Source: Nocardioides agariphilus (GTDB lineage: Bacteria; Actinomycetota; Actinomycetes; Propionibacteriales; Nocardioidaceae). From it: a stretch of 59,045 nt of DNA. The stretch covers positions 1 to 59,045 of the forward strand of contig NZ_JADKPO010000027.1 of NCBI RefSeq assembly GCF_015352445.1. The letters are read 5' to 3'. The position numbers and the translations under genes are program-made. This document shows, piece after piece, positions 1-8,054 of the stretch (within the stretch, counting starts at the first letter, position 1; every line of letters starts with the position of its first letter). Below the pieces are notes generated by a model. It saw only the letters and a list, made by a program, of their open reading frames with translations. It ran no database searches and was not told the DNA's origin.

Positions 1-54
1 ATCGCCATGAACCAGTTCGACGTCATGTTCCCCGGCCGTCTGGACAACGCCTAA
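1..54 (+). CDS. C-terminal 17 residues of an unidentified protein, cut by the window edge
   Basis: Frame 1 is open from base 1 to a TAA at 52-54 and would end in the residues FPGRLDNA. Only 17 codons are visible, so no family can be named. It may be the tail of a gene carried by the decayed element on the left side of the window. The reading is supported only by codon usage and the clean stop. Confidence 0.3.
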   Translation: MAMNQFDVMFPGRLDNA

Positions 55-100
55 TATCAAAGTCAGGTCAGGCCCTTACACAGGAACGCTGACAAGCCCC

Positions 101-205
101 GTGGTGGCCGCCGCCCGCGTCCAGATCGAGCTGGTCTACTACGCGCTGCGCGACCACCACGTCCGAGCACTCCACCCAGCACCCCAGCCGCGGACAGCGG
201 CATGA
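101..205 (+). pseudogene. Possible transposase C-terminal remnant
   Basis: A short frame ending in TGA at 203-205 encodes a segment with the core ARVQIELVYYALRDHHVRAL. It reads like the C-terminal helix of IS110-like actinobacterial transposases. That resemblance is from memory and was not checked. The frame runs back to about base 11 without protein-like sequence, so if the assignment is right only a relic is left. The rest of 55-658 holds no gene I can support. It is GC-rich, with shadow frames only, and looks like degraded mobile-element DNA. Confidence 0.25.
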
Positions 206-658
206 ACCTCCGAGTAAACCTCCCAGTGGACCTCCGAGACTTCGGTCGGTCGCGGGCCGTGCAGGTCAAGACCCCCGCCGAACATGCGTCCTGCGGCGAG
301 GTCGTCCGTTCTGATTGACCCCGACCGACCGAACCAGTTTGGCGCGCACCCCGTCATGCGACCCCGGCCGCCACGGCTACCGGGCGCCGCGAAGCGATGA
401 CCGAGCGGCACACGCCTGCTCCCCACCGATAACGCCGGCCCTGATGCGAGCCACGTCCACCACCCCAACGACCACCCAGGACACCCAAAGAGCCGCGACA
501 ACCCAACACGATGCGCCGAACAGGATCGCCGTCAAGGCCCTCCGGCCGCTACGCGGTCGGGCTCCGCCCAGCCTTGACCCCGCCCCCTCATCGACGCGCC
601 CGCAACGACGTCGCAGCCCAGCAAGAAAGACCAAAGCCCCCCTTGACCGGCCCCGCTC

Positions 659-1272
659 CTACAGGGATGACCTGCGCAAACGTCCTGATCTCAGGCCACC
701 CCGCCGACCACCTGGGCAGATCTGGGGCAGGCAGCAGCGAAGGGACCAATCCCGCGGGGTCTCGGCCACGTGCGCGTACCACTGAGTCGTCAACGGAGAC
801 ACGTGCCCCAGCGGCCTCCAGACCTCCGCCAACGACACTCCACCGTGCAGCAGCCACGACGCGAACCTGTGCCGCAGATCGTGCACCCGGCAGTGCCCCA
901 CCCCGGCCCTCGCGACCACCGGCCGCCACACGCGCTCGGACGAGTTGGTGCCCCGCAGGACCTTGCCTCGCACCGTGGTGAATACCAGCCCCGACGACAC
1001 GACTGCCGACGCCGATGCTTGAGCCCGCATCAGCCGGGGTGCGCCTCGAGCAGCTCGTAGGCCTCATCGGTCAGCCACACGGGGATCGGTGCGGACTGGA
1101 TCCGACGACCCTTCGGGTAGGCATTGATCATCCCGGTCTTCTCCTCAAAGGTCTCCACAACGCGAGCGCTCCCCCGTTCGGGGGCGTAGCGGTTCGGTGC
1201 CTTCCTTGCGGCCATGGGCGTCCCGGTACCTGCCCCGCCAACGGCCGACTCCAGCTGCTCAGCCCACGCCAT
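659..1272 (-). pseudogene. Tyrosine recombinase (phage/ICE integrase), truncated and frameshifted
   Basis: The downstream frame (1030-659) holds the C-terminal catalytic core. It has the box II residues in HDLRHRFASW, the LGH motif 23 residues on, and a candidate nucleophile tyrosine in QWYAHVAE. The upstream frame (1272-1030) carries the segment that normally precedes it, with YPKGRRIQSAPIPVWL. The two frames differ and meet at a TGATG stop-start overlap at 1032-1028. The N-terminal SAM-like domain and the box I arginine are missing. I read it as a dead integrase, possibly the one that once excised the element ending at the tRNA-Arg scar at 2796-2846. A sequencing error at the junction would not restore the missing N-terminus. 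Confidence 0.7.
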
Positions 1273-1283
1273 CGTCTCGGTCC

Positions 1284-2547
1284 CTAGTGCGCGAGTCCAT
1301 GCCCAGCTTCACGGCCTGGGCCATCCCTCCGAACAGCACGAGCGCACCGCCGGCGATGGCCCCCACCAGCTTCGGAGGGCGGGGCGTTTTCGTCGTCGTC
1401 TGGCTGGTAGCAGCAGAGGGCGAGGAACGTCAGGCCCCACGCCACGTAGACGAACCAATGTCCGCCGTTGATGAACACGGCCACGGTGAGCACCGCGGCT
1501 ACCGCATCGACCTGGGACCCGCGCAGACCCCAGAGCGTGAGCACCAAGGCGGCCGGGATGATCCACACCCAGTGGTGTGACCACGAGACGGGCGAGATCA
1601 GCAAGATGACGACCGCGTTGGCCAAGAGGGCTCCCGCGATCTCACCGTCGCGGAGCTGCCGGGTGATCGCGACCGCGCCGACAGCGAGCACCCCCAGGAC
1701 CGCAACCACCGCTACCGGCCTGGCGAGGGGACCGAGGGGCATGTGGGAAAGGACCCCGTGGATCGACGCGTTCGGCTCGTCGAAGACCCTGACCTCCTCA
1801 CTCCGGCTCGCGATCGACGTCCAGAACGAGACGCTGTCGTCCCAGGCAACGATGGCGCCGAGCAAGGTGCACGTCAGGAAGGACCCGGCCGCCCACGCTA
1901 CGGCGCGCCAGTCCGAGCGCAGGATGAAGAGCAACATGAACCCGGCCGGCGTCAGCTTGATCGCCGCGGCCACACCCACCAACACCCCGCGTGGCCACCG
2001 CGGGTGCTTCACCAGGACATCAGCCGCGACGAGCGCGACCAGAACGAGGTTGATCTGGCCGTTGCTCAGGTGTGAGTTCATCGCGTTGAAGCAGACCCCC
2101 ACGCCCAGTCCGACCACCGCGCAGAGCGCCGCCGTGGGCCGCCTCTCTCCCATGCTGCGGGCGAAGCCGTAGAGGACCCCGGAGAGCAGCAGGTAGGTCA
2201 GCACCGACCAGACGACGCCGACGGCGGCGACTGAACAGCCAGGTCGTCGGGCTGAGCGCCAACGCCGCGAACGGCGGGTAGGTGAACGGCAGGCCCCTGT
2301 CGAGTGGGGGGATGATCCAGGTGCGGTCGTAGAGGGTCTCCCCGTTCAGGAAGGACGCCGCGGCGACCCGGTACACCTCGAGGTCGATGTGCGGGGCCCG
2401 CTGGCCGTCGCGCGGCAACACGTAGTCCTTGAGTGAGAACCCCAAGAGGACTGCCGGCCACAGGATCAAGGAGCCGATCGTCACCCAGCGAGCGGGCAGC
2501 TGGGCGCGCTCGAGCGCACGGTCCTGCAGCGTTGAGAGTCTTATCAC
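1284..2547 (-). pseudogene. GT87-type (DUF2029) membrane glycosyltransferase broken by a frameshift
   Basis: The start codon is at 2547. The N-terminal part contains the family hallmark DLEVYRVAAASFLNGETLYD followed by LPFTYPPFAALAL. That places the likely catalytic Asp in the first loop of an integral-membrane mannosyltransferase-like enzyme. Around 2215-2235 the frame is lost in a run of CGCCGCCGTCGG. The rest of the protein, with about seven hydrophobic segments and the motif SPVSWSHHWVW, continues in another frame from 2204 to 1284. Joined, the product is about 420 residues, normal for this family. It may be a true pseudogene or a one-base sequencing error. The proposed role in cell-envelope polyprenyl-sugar transfer is a family inference. 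Confidence 0.7.
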
Positions 2548-2795
2548 GCACGCAGGCTAATCGCCCGACAACGCTGCGGGGCCGCATCCGCGCACTCGCG
2601 CGGCGTGGCACTGTCGGTCCGCCGGGCCCAGCGCACCCTGGCCGCTCGCCTGGGCGACTAGCCGGGGCAGAACGTGGGGCACCCCCCGACCCGACCCCAC
2701 GTGACCACGTCGCACCTGCTCCGCGTAGCCACCCGCTCTGACCAGCCGAAACTCCCACCATGACGTGTCTGCCCCTACCCGACCGGACTTCCCCG

Positions 2796-2846
2796 ATCGG
2801 CCTTCTAATCCGCCGGTCGGAGGTTCGAGTCCTCCCGGGGGCGCCA
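2796..2846 (+). repeat. 3' half of tRNA-Arg(UCU): probable attachment-site scar
   Basis: The segment contains an anticodon-loop sequence CTTCTAA, a complete T-arm (GGAGG TTCGAGT CCTCC) and an acceptor 3' strand CGGGGGC followed by G and CCA. The 76 bases ending at CCA include no D-arm, and the TAGCTCAG box is absent, so this is not a functional tRNA. A lone tRNA 3' half is the usual trace of a site-specific element integrated into a tRNA gene. The fragment points rightwards, so the element would lie to the left, the side that holds the integrase remnant. The intact tRNA would be left of the window. Confidence 0.7.
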
Positions 2847-2896
2847 GACACTGTTGTGCCCTGAGCCGGGATGACCTCCGATGCGGACCCCGAGCC

Positions 2897-5800
2897 CTAC
2901 GAGGCTGGGCCGATGCGCCGCGTGAGGGCGGACAGCTCCACCACTCTGAGGTACCCGCGCTTTGTGCCGACGACCTTGACCTTGATTCGCTTGCCCTTCA
3001 GACCCGCGGTCAGGAAGAGCCGCTTGCTGGTCTTTCCCGCGAGCTTCTTCGTGCCGGCGTACCACTGGTAGCGCAAGGTCACGCCGGAGTCCCAGGTTCC
3101 CGGCTTGGCCGTCAGCGTGCGGCCGACCCGTGTGATCCCGGAGATCCGGGGGCGGGGAGTGCGGGAGAGCACGCCGGCCGCCACCGGCGCGGTCGGCGCC
3201 GAGACGGCCGAGGAGGAGACCCAGCCCGTCGCGATGCCCGTGACGCGGACCGAGAGCACGTGCCCGCGGTCGTCGGCCGTCGGCACGTACGTCGACCCGG
3301 TGGCACCACTGATGGGCGACGCGTCGCGACGCCACTCGAAGGTCTTGACGGTCGTGGTCGGGAACCACGGGCCGGGGTCGGCCGTGAGCCTCACGCCGAC
3401 CCGCGGGGTGCCGCTGATCGTGGGGGTCGACCCGACGACGTGGGGTGCCGCGAAGCTCGCGGGCGAGGTGAGGAAGAAGCTGGATGTGGTCGGCGTGTTG
3501 TCGACCGTCGGGTCCTGGCCGAGGAGCCGGATCGACGTCACGTACTGCCCGACGTCCATGCCCTCGGGGAAAAGCTCGGCGTACGGAAACTGGAACGCCT
3601 CGCCCGAGGGCTGGAGGAACCAGTCGCGCGGACCGCACTTCTCGCGCACCGGCGAGAACGGACCGGGTTCGTACTGCAGGCCGACGCAGATGTCTCCGGT
3701 GTACGCCGCGTAGTCGGCGCGACCGCCCAGAAGGACGGGGTCGATCGACGGCGGCGTCGCGACGCCGAAGTTCAGCGGGTCGACCGTGCTCTGCAGGCCA
3801 CCGCGGTAGCGGTCCTTGGTCGACGGCACGATGTCGACGGCCAACACGACCAGACTCCTGCGGTTCGTGCTGATCTGCGACAGCACGAGGGGCAGGTCGT
3901 GGGTGCCGAGGTCGCCGATCCGCGGGTTGCCCTCGACGAGCAGCCGCCAGGTGCCGTCCACCTTCGCGACGGTGACGACGACATTGGTGGTGCCGGGCAC
4001 GAGCGTGCTGGTCACCGTCTGGTCGGGGTTGCTCGGGTCGACGATCTGGATCTCGTCGCCCCCGCCGACGCTCGGCACGACGACGGCCGCCTCGTACTCG
4101 TCGAAGCGGCTGAGTCCGAAGGGCATCACCACGCGGGTGATCCCGTCGCTGGTGTTCACCTCGCCGGGGAGACCGTCGTTGACGCCGGCCGTGGGCGGGC
4201 CGAACGACGGACGACCGGGCCCGCCGATGAAGAGCTCCTGCGTCAGCGCGGCGCCGTACCCGTTGTAGATCGTGACCCGCACGGGTTGGCGCAGGTCGGT
4301 CAGCGGCGTCAGCTGGTGGGTGAGCTGGTTGGCCGGGCCGGTGCGCGGGGTGGTGCACTCGAGCGGGTCGGTCTGGATGCAGGGCGTCATCAGGATGTCA
4401 GAGGTGCCGCTCTGCCCGAGCTCCGAGGGCCAGTCGACGCGGACGTTCATCGCGTCGGTCGGCACCGGCTCGGTGAGCTGCACGTCGACCTGCACCTGGT
4501 CGCTGCCGTTGTCGATGAGCTGGAGCACGGCCGGCGTGATCGGCGGCGGCTCGATGGTGAAGCGCAGCTGGCCGTACTTCTTGATGGACGGGTCGCCCTT
4601 CTCGCTCATCGTGACCCGCACGTCGTACGTGCCCGTCTGCGTCGGCACGAAGCTCGGGCCGAAGAGCGTGCTGGTGGTGACCTCGGGCCAGGTGCCCGTC
4701 TCGGGGTCGAGGCGGTTGACGGTCCAGGCGTAGTCGTAGTCGGCCTCCGCGACCCCGGGGTCGATCGAGCCGCCGGTGGGCCCGACCGGGTTGGGCCGCA
4801 GGATCACGACCCGGCCCGCGATCAGGGGTCCGACGGCCGTCGGTCGGGGACCGGCCAGGCCGGAGAGGTTGGTGGTGGGGATACGCACCGAGACCGTCTG
4901 GTTCTGCTGGTTCTTGAAGGTGATCGGATTGAGCTTCGCACCGACCAGGTCGCCGGACGCGTCACCCGCCGCCACCAGGAAGCCGCCAACGGTCCGCGGT
5001 GCGCGCATCGCCATCCGGCTCTTGCCGAGGGTGTCGATGTAGCCGAACGACAGGGCCGCGCGCTCCGCCTCGCCCGGACGCTTGACGATCATCCAGTCGC
5101 GGCTGAATCGCACTGTGGCGTAGCCGCCGTCCTGGGGAACCGTGATGCTGCTGGCCGGCTGCTCCGGTGCGCCGTCGACCGACACCATGAACTTCTGGTC
5201 CGCCGGGGTCGAGGCGTTGTCGGCCCAGAGCGTGCTGGGATCGGCGACGACCTGGGTGATCGGCGGGTCGGTCGCAGTCGCGGGGATGTGCTGGACGGTG
5301 GTCCACTGGGTCACCTTGGCGGTGAGCCGCAGGATCGCCTGGCCGGTGCGGTACGCCGGCGGGTTGTCGGGGTCGATCTGGCTGCGGGGAGGCGTTCCGG
5401 CCCAGTCATCCTTGAGCTCGTCGAGGCCGAAGGGGTCGGTCGACTTCTGGGCGAGCCGTTGGCGGCGTACGAGCTCCATCCCGACGCCCTCATGCTGGAT
5501 GAACAGGTACAGCGCGAAGGCGATCACCGCCAGCGCGACGACGGCGACCACGGCGATCGTGGCGGCGGCGGCGATGCCGGTGGCCACGAACGCGGTGGCG
5601 ACACCGGGGACCGCGCTGCCGAGCGCCGCGCCGCCGACCGAAGCACTGCCGGCGATGCCTGCCGCGAGGAAAGCGACGCTGGAGAAGGTGCCGGCCAGGG
5701 TCGCGGCGAGCGCTCCGGCGCCGATCGCCCCGGCGATGGTGCCCAGCAGCCCGAGCGTGAGCACCGCGTCGCGGGTCTGCGCCTTCACGACGTCGTCGGC

Positions 5801-6676
5801 CATCGCGTCGAGGCCGAGGTCCTCGCTGATCGCGTAGCTGCCCCAGGTGGTGAAGTCGTCCACCGTCGGGATCGGAGGCGCGAAGACAGCTGCGGTCGCC
5901 TCGGGGTGGTGCAGCACCCCGCACCAGTCCTGCACGTCGTCGGGCACCGGCAGCGGGTTGGTCACGCTCGCCGGCGCGACGGGGGGCGAGTAGACGCACT
6001 CCGAGGCCTGGTAGAGCCCGAGCTGGCCCACGGCGGCGTCGGTGAGAGCGCGGTCGTCTGCGATCTGCTCGGCCTCCACGAAGTCGAGCGCGGTGCGCTC
6101 CTGCTGGGTCAAGATGATGTTGGAGGCGTCGCGGTCCATGATGTCGAGGAGACGGCTGACCAGGTAAGCCCTCATCTCCGCCCGCGCGTACTTCCCGATC
6201 CGCGCGTCGCTGGGGAGGTCGTAGGTCGCGCGCACGTACTGCGCTGCCTCGGCGACCAGCGGGTTGAGCGCCGCGGCCGCGTCCGCGTCCTTGACGAACG
6301 GCACCAGATCCTCACCGCCGCTGATCGGCTCGGGCGGGGCGGCGTTCGGCGCCGGGTTGCCCATGCAGAGGCTGCCGTAGCCTCCCGACAGCGAGCCGCC
6401 CGGGATGGAGCTGCACTGCGAGGCAACCTGACCGCCCTGCTCCCCCACCGGGATGCTGATGTCGCTGGGGATGATGGTCGTGGTGTCCGCATAGGTGACC
6501 TGGACCGGGTTGGTGTAGGTCGACACCGGAAGGTCGATGACGACCGGGTCCTCCGCATGCGCCGGCACGTTCGCCTGCAGCGAGGTCGCGACCAAGGCCC
6601 CGATCGCCACCAACCACACCCGAGCACGCGCCGTCGCCACCATCTGCCCCCAGTCAGCCGCCCATTGACCCGCCAC
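2897..6676 (-). CDS. Large secreted/cell-surface protein with C-terminal Ig-like repeats, function unknown
   Basis: This protein has 1259 residues. Residues about 1-41 form a signal peptide (Arg-rich start, hydrophobic core, AHA-ED cleavage site). Residues about 300-392 are an almost unbroken Ala/Gly/Val-rich hydrophobic stretch, enough for three or four membrane helices. The middle is beta-rich and contains a PKD-like segment (TQTGTYDVRVTMSE). The last about 180 residues are two tandem bacterial Ig-like repeats, each with a GxPRVGxxLTAxPG or GITRVGRTLTAKPG start and a YQW-type core. No LPxTG sorting signal or catalytic motif is visible. It sits just outside the att scar and is divergent from the DUF1611 gene. 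Another start cannot be excluded, but the 6676 ATG gives the signal peptide. Confidence 0.8.
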   Translation of the reverse strand: MAGQWAADWGQMVATARARVWLVAIGALVATSLQANVPAHAEDPVVIDLPVSTYTNPVQVTYADTTTIIPSDISIPVGEQGGQVASQCSSIPGGSLSGGYGSLCMGNPAPNAAPPEPISGGEDLVPFVKDADAAAALNPLVAEAAQYVRATYDLPSDARIGKYARAEMRAYLVSRLLDIMDRDASNIILTQQERTALDFVEAEQIADDRALTDAAVGQLGLYQASECVYSPPVAPASVTNPLPVPDDVQDWCGVLHHPEATAAVFAPPIPTVDDFTTWGSYAISEDLGLDAMADDVVKAQTRDAVLTLGLLGTIAGAIGAGALAATLAGTFSSVAFLAAGIAGSASVGGAALGSAVPGVATAFVATGIAAAATIAVVAVVALAVIAFALYLFIQHEGVGMELVRRQRLAQKSTDPFGLDELKDDWAGTPPRSQIDPDNPPAYRTGQAILRLTAKVTQWTTVQHIPATATDPPITQVVADPSTLWADNASTPADQKFMVSVDGAPEQPASSITVPQDGGYATVRFSRDWMIVKRPGEAERAALSFGYIDTLGKSRMAMRAPRTVGGFLVAAGDASGDLVGAKLNPITFKNQQNQTVSVRIPTTNLSGLAGPRPTAVGPLIAGRVVILRPNPVGPTGGSIDPGVAEADYDYAWTVNRLDPETGTWPEVTTSTLFGPSFVPTQTGTYDVRVTMSEKGDPSIKKYGQLRFTIEPPPITPAVLQLIDNGSDQVQVDVQLTEPVPTDAMNVRVDWPSELGQSGTSDILMTPCIQTDPLECTTPRTGPANQLTHQLTPLTDLRQPVRVTIYNGYGAALTQELFIGGPGRPSFGPPTAGVNDGLPGEVNTSDGITRVVMPFGLSRFDEYEAAVVVPSVGGGDEIQIVDPSNPDQTVTSTLVPGTTNVVVTVAKVDGTWRLLVEGNPRIGDLGTHDLPLVLSQISTNRRSLVVLAVDIVPSTKDRYRGGLQSTVDPLNFGVATPPSIDPVLLGGRADYAAYTGDICVGLQYEPGPFSPVREKCGPRDWFLQPSGEAFQFPYAELFPEGMDVGQYVTSIRLLGQDPTVDNTPTTSSFFLTSPASFAAPHVVGSTPTISGTPRVGVRLTADPGPWFPTTTVKTFEWRRDASPISGATGSTYVPTADDRGHVLSVRVTGIATGWVSSSAVSAPTAPVAAGVLSRTPRPRISGITRVGRTLTAKPGTWDSGVTLRYQWYAGTKKLAGKTSKRLFLTAGLKGKRIKVKVVGTKRGYLRVVELSALTRRIGPAS

Positions 6677-6884
6677 TGCCGCCGCCCCGAGGCAGTCCGA
6701 CCCTAGTGCTCCGAGGCGGGTTGTTCACCCCCCTGCCCGTTGTGCGGCGGCGGGCGCGGCCTCCCACGATCACGGCTGCGCCCGGCGCCACTGCTACTGT
6801 CGATGACAGCGGGCGGCCTGCCCGCCCCTTAGAGCAGACGCCCCGTCCCCTGTTGGGCATCATCGCCCGGACACGTCCCGTCGC

Positions 6885-6906
6885 CTCCTCTGAGCTTTCA
6901 GAGGAG
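6885..6906 (+). promoter_or_regulatory. Hairpin that sequesters the Shine-Dalgarno of the DUF1611 gene
   Basis: CTCCTCTGA (6885-6893) and TCAGAGGAG (6898-6906) are perfect complements around a four-base GCTT loop. The 3' arm is the ribosome binding site (GAGGAG), four bases before the ATG at 6911. In the mRNA the site would be fully paired unless opened by a protein, ribosome or competing structure. The upstream intergenic region (6677-6884) shows no other clear signal. Confidence 0.6.
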
Positions 6907-6910
6907 CAGC

Positions 6911-8044
6911 ATGTCTGTGCCGTCGCGCGTCCCTGACCTGTCCCCGTCACTGCCCGAGGGCAGCACGGCCGTCGTCTACTGCGAGGGCCAGTTCGGCGAG
7001 CAGGACGGCAAGACCGCCAACGGCCTGGTCCGTCATTCCGAGAAGTACGACGTGCTGAGCGTGCTCGACAGCAGGTACGCCGGCGCCGACGCCGGCACCG
7101 TGCTCGACGGGTCGCCCAACGGGATCCCGGTTCTGGCGAACCTCGCCGAGGCGCTGTCCCACGCCGGCCGCATCCCCGACTACCTGATCTGCGGCGTCGC
7201 GCCCGCCGACGGACTCCTCTCGCCCGAGCAGCGGGTCGTGCTGCTCGACGGGATCGCCCACGGCATGCACGTCGTCAACGGACTGCACGACTTCCTCAAC
7301 GACGACGCCGAGTTCGTGGCCGCCGCGTTGCTGCACGGCGTGACCATCACCGACGTACGCCGACCCAAGGACAAGAAGGACCTCAAGCTCTTCTCGGGAC
7401 GCATCTTCGAGGTGACCTGCCCGCGCATCGCCGTACTCGGCACGGACGGCGCGGTGGGCAAGCGCACCACCGCCACCCTGCTCGTGCGAGCGCTCAACGA
7501 GCGCGGGATCCGGGCGGTAATGGTCGGCACCGGCCAGACCACGATCATGCAGGGCGGCAAGTACGGCGTCGCGCTGGACGCGCTGGTCCCGCAGTTCTGC
7601 TCCGGCGAGGTCGAGAACCAGGTCGTCGCGGCGTTCGAGGGTGAGGACCCCGACGTCATCGTGGTCGAGGGCCAGGGCGCCCTGAGCCACCCGGCGTACC
7701 TGACCTCCGCCCACATCCTGCGCGGCAGCCGCCCCGCTGGGGTGATCGTGCAGCACGCGCCGGAGCGTCGGGTGCTCGGCGACTTCCCGATGGTCGCCAT
7801 GCCCAGCGTCGCCAGCGAGGTGGCGCTGATCGAGAGCTTCGCCGACACCAGTGTCATCGGCATCACCGTCAACCACGAGGGCATGGCCGACGATGCGGCC
7901 ATCGGCAGGGCGATCGACGAGATCGAGCTCGACCTCGGGCTGCCCGCGACGGACCCGCTCACCCGGCCGCTGGACCAGCTGGTCGCCATGGTGCTCGACG
8001 CCTTCCCGGCGCTTCAGGAGCCGCGCGCGACCGTCGATCGATGA
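6911..8044 (+). CDS. DUF1611 family P-loop protein (DgcN-like, possible D-amino acid N-acetyltransferase)
   Basis: The product has 377 residues, the normal length for DUF1611. The N-terminal half is a Rossmann-like domain. The C-terminal half has a P-loop variant GTDGAVGKRTTATLL (residues about 177-191) and the family signatures VGTGQTTIMQG and VVEGQGALSHPAY. Characterised marine members (DgcN) acetylate D-glutamate as the first step of D-Glu use. The family usually sits beside an enolase-superfamily epimerase. Here the next gene, 10 bases downstream, is instead a PLP racemase-like protein. The substrate is therefore an inference. Translation may be controlled by the hairpin at 6885-6906. Confidence 0.85.
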   Translation: MSVPSRVPDLSPSLPEGSTAVVYCEGQFGEQDGKTANGLVRHSEKYDVLSVLDSRYAGADAGTVLDGSPNGIPVLANLAEALSHAGRIPDYLICGVAPADGLLSPEQRVVLLDGIAHGMHVVNGLHDFLNDDAEFVAAALLHGVTITDVRRPKDKKDLKLFSGRIFEVTCPRIAVLGTDGAVGKRTTATLLVRALNERGIRAVMVGTGQTTIMQGGKYGVALDALVPQFCSGEVENQVVAAFEGEDPDVIVVEGQGALSHPAYLTSAHILRGSRPAGVIVQHAPERRVLGDFPMVAMPSVASEVALIESFADTSVIGITVNHEGMADDAAIGRAIDEIELDLGLPATDPLTRPLDQLVAMVLDAFPALQEPRATVDR

Positions 8045-8054
8045 GCTCACCTCG

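Noticed and set aside
377-634. Minus-strand 85-codon frame with one hydrophobic stretch
   Set aside because: Possible small membrane protein, but there is no ribosome site, the flanks are arginine-rich, and it lies in degraded element DNA.
2771-2846. A complete tRNA-Arg gene
   Set aside because: The 3' half is perfect and the total length is 76, but there is no D-arm or TAGCTCAG box and the acceptor pairing fails at its inner end.
2198-2851. Minus-strand open frame of 217 codons beginning GAPGRTRTSDRRIR
   Set aside because: Its start is the antisense of the tRNA-Arg 3' half, a well-known source of false proteins, and the rest is arginine-rich shadow sequence of the GT87 gene region.
2765-6706. 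Plus-strand open frame of 1313 codons opposite the large surface protein
   Set aside because: It is His/Arg/Gly-rich with no domain or signal. Mirror frames of this kind are common in very GC-rich genes. The minus-strand frame has a signal peptide and Ig-like repeats.
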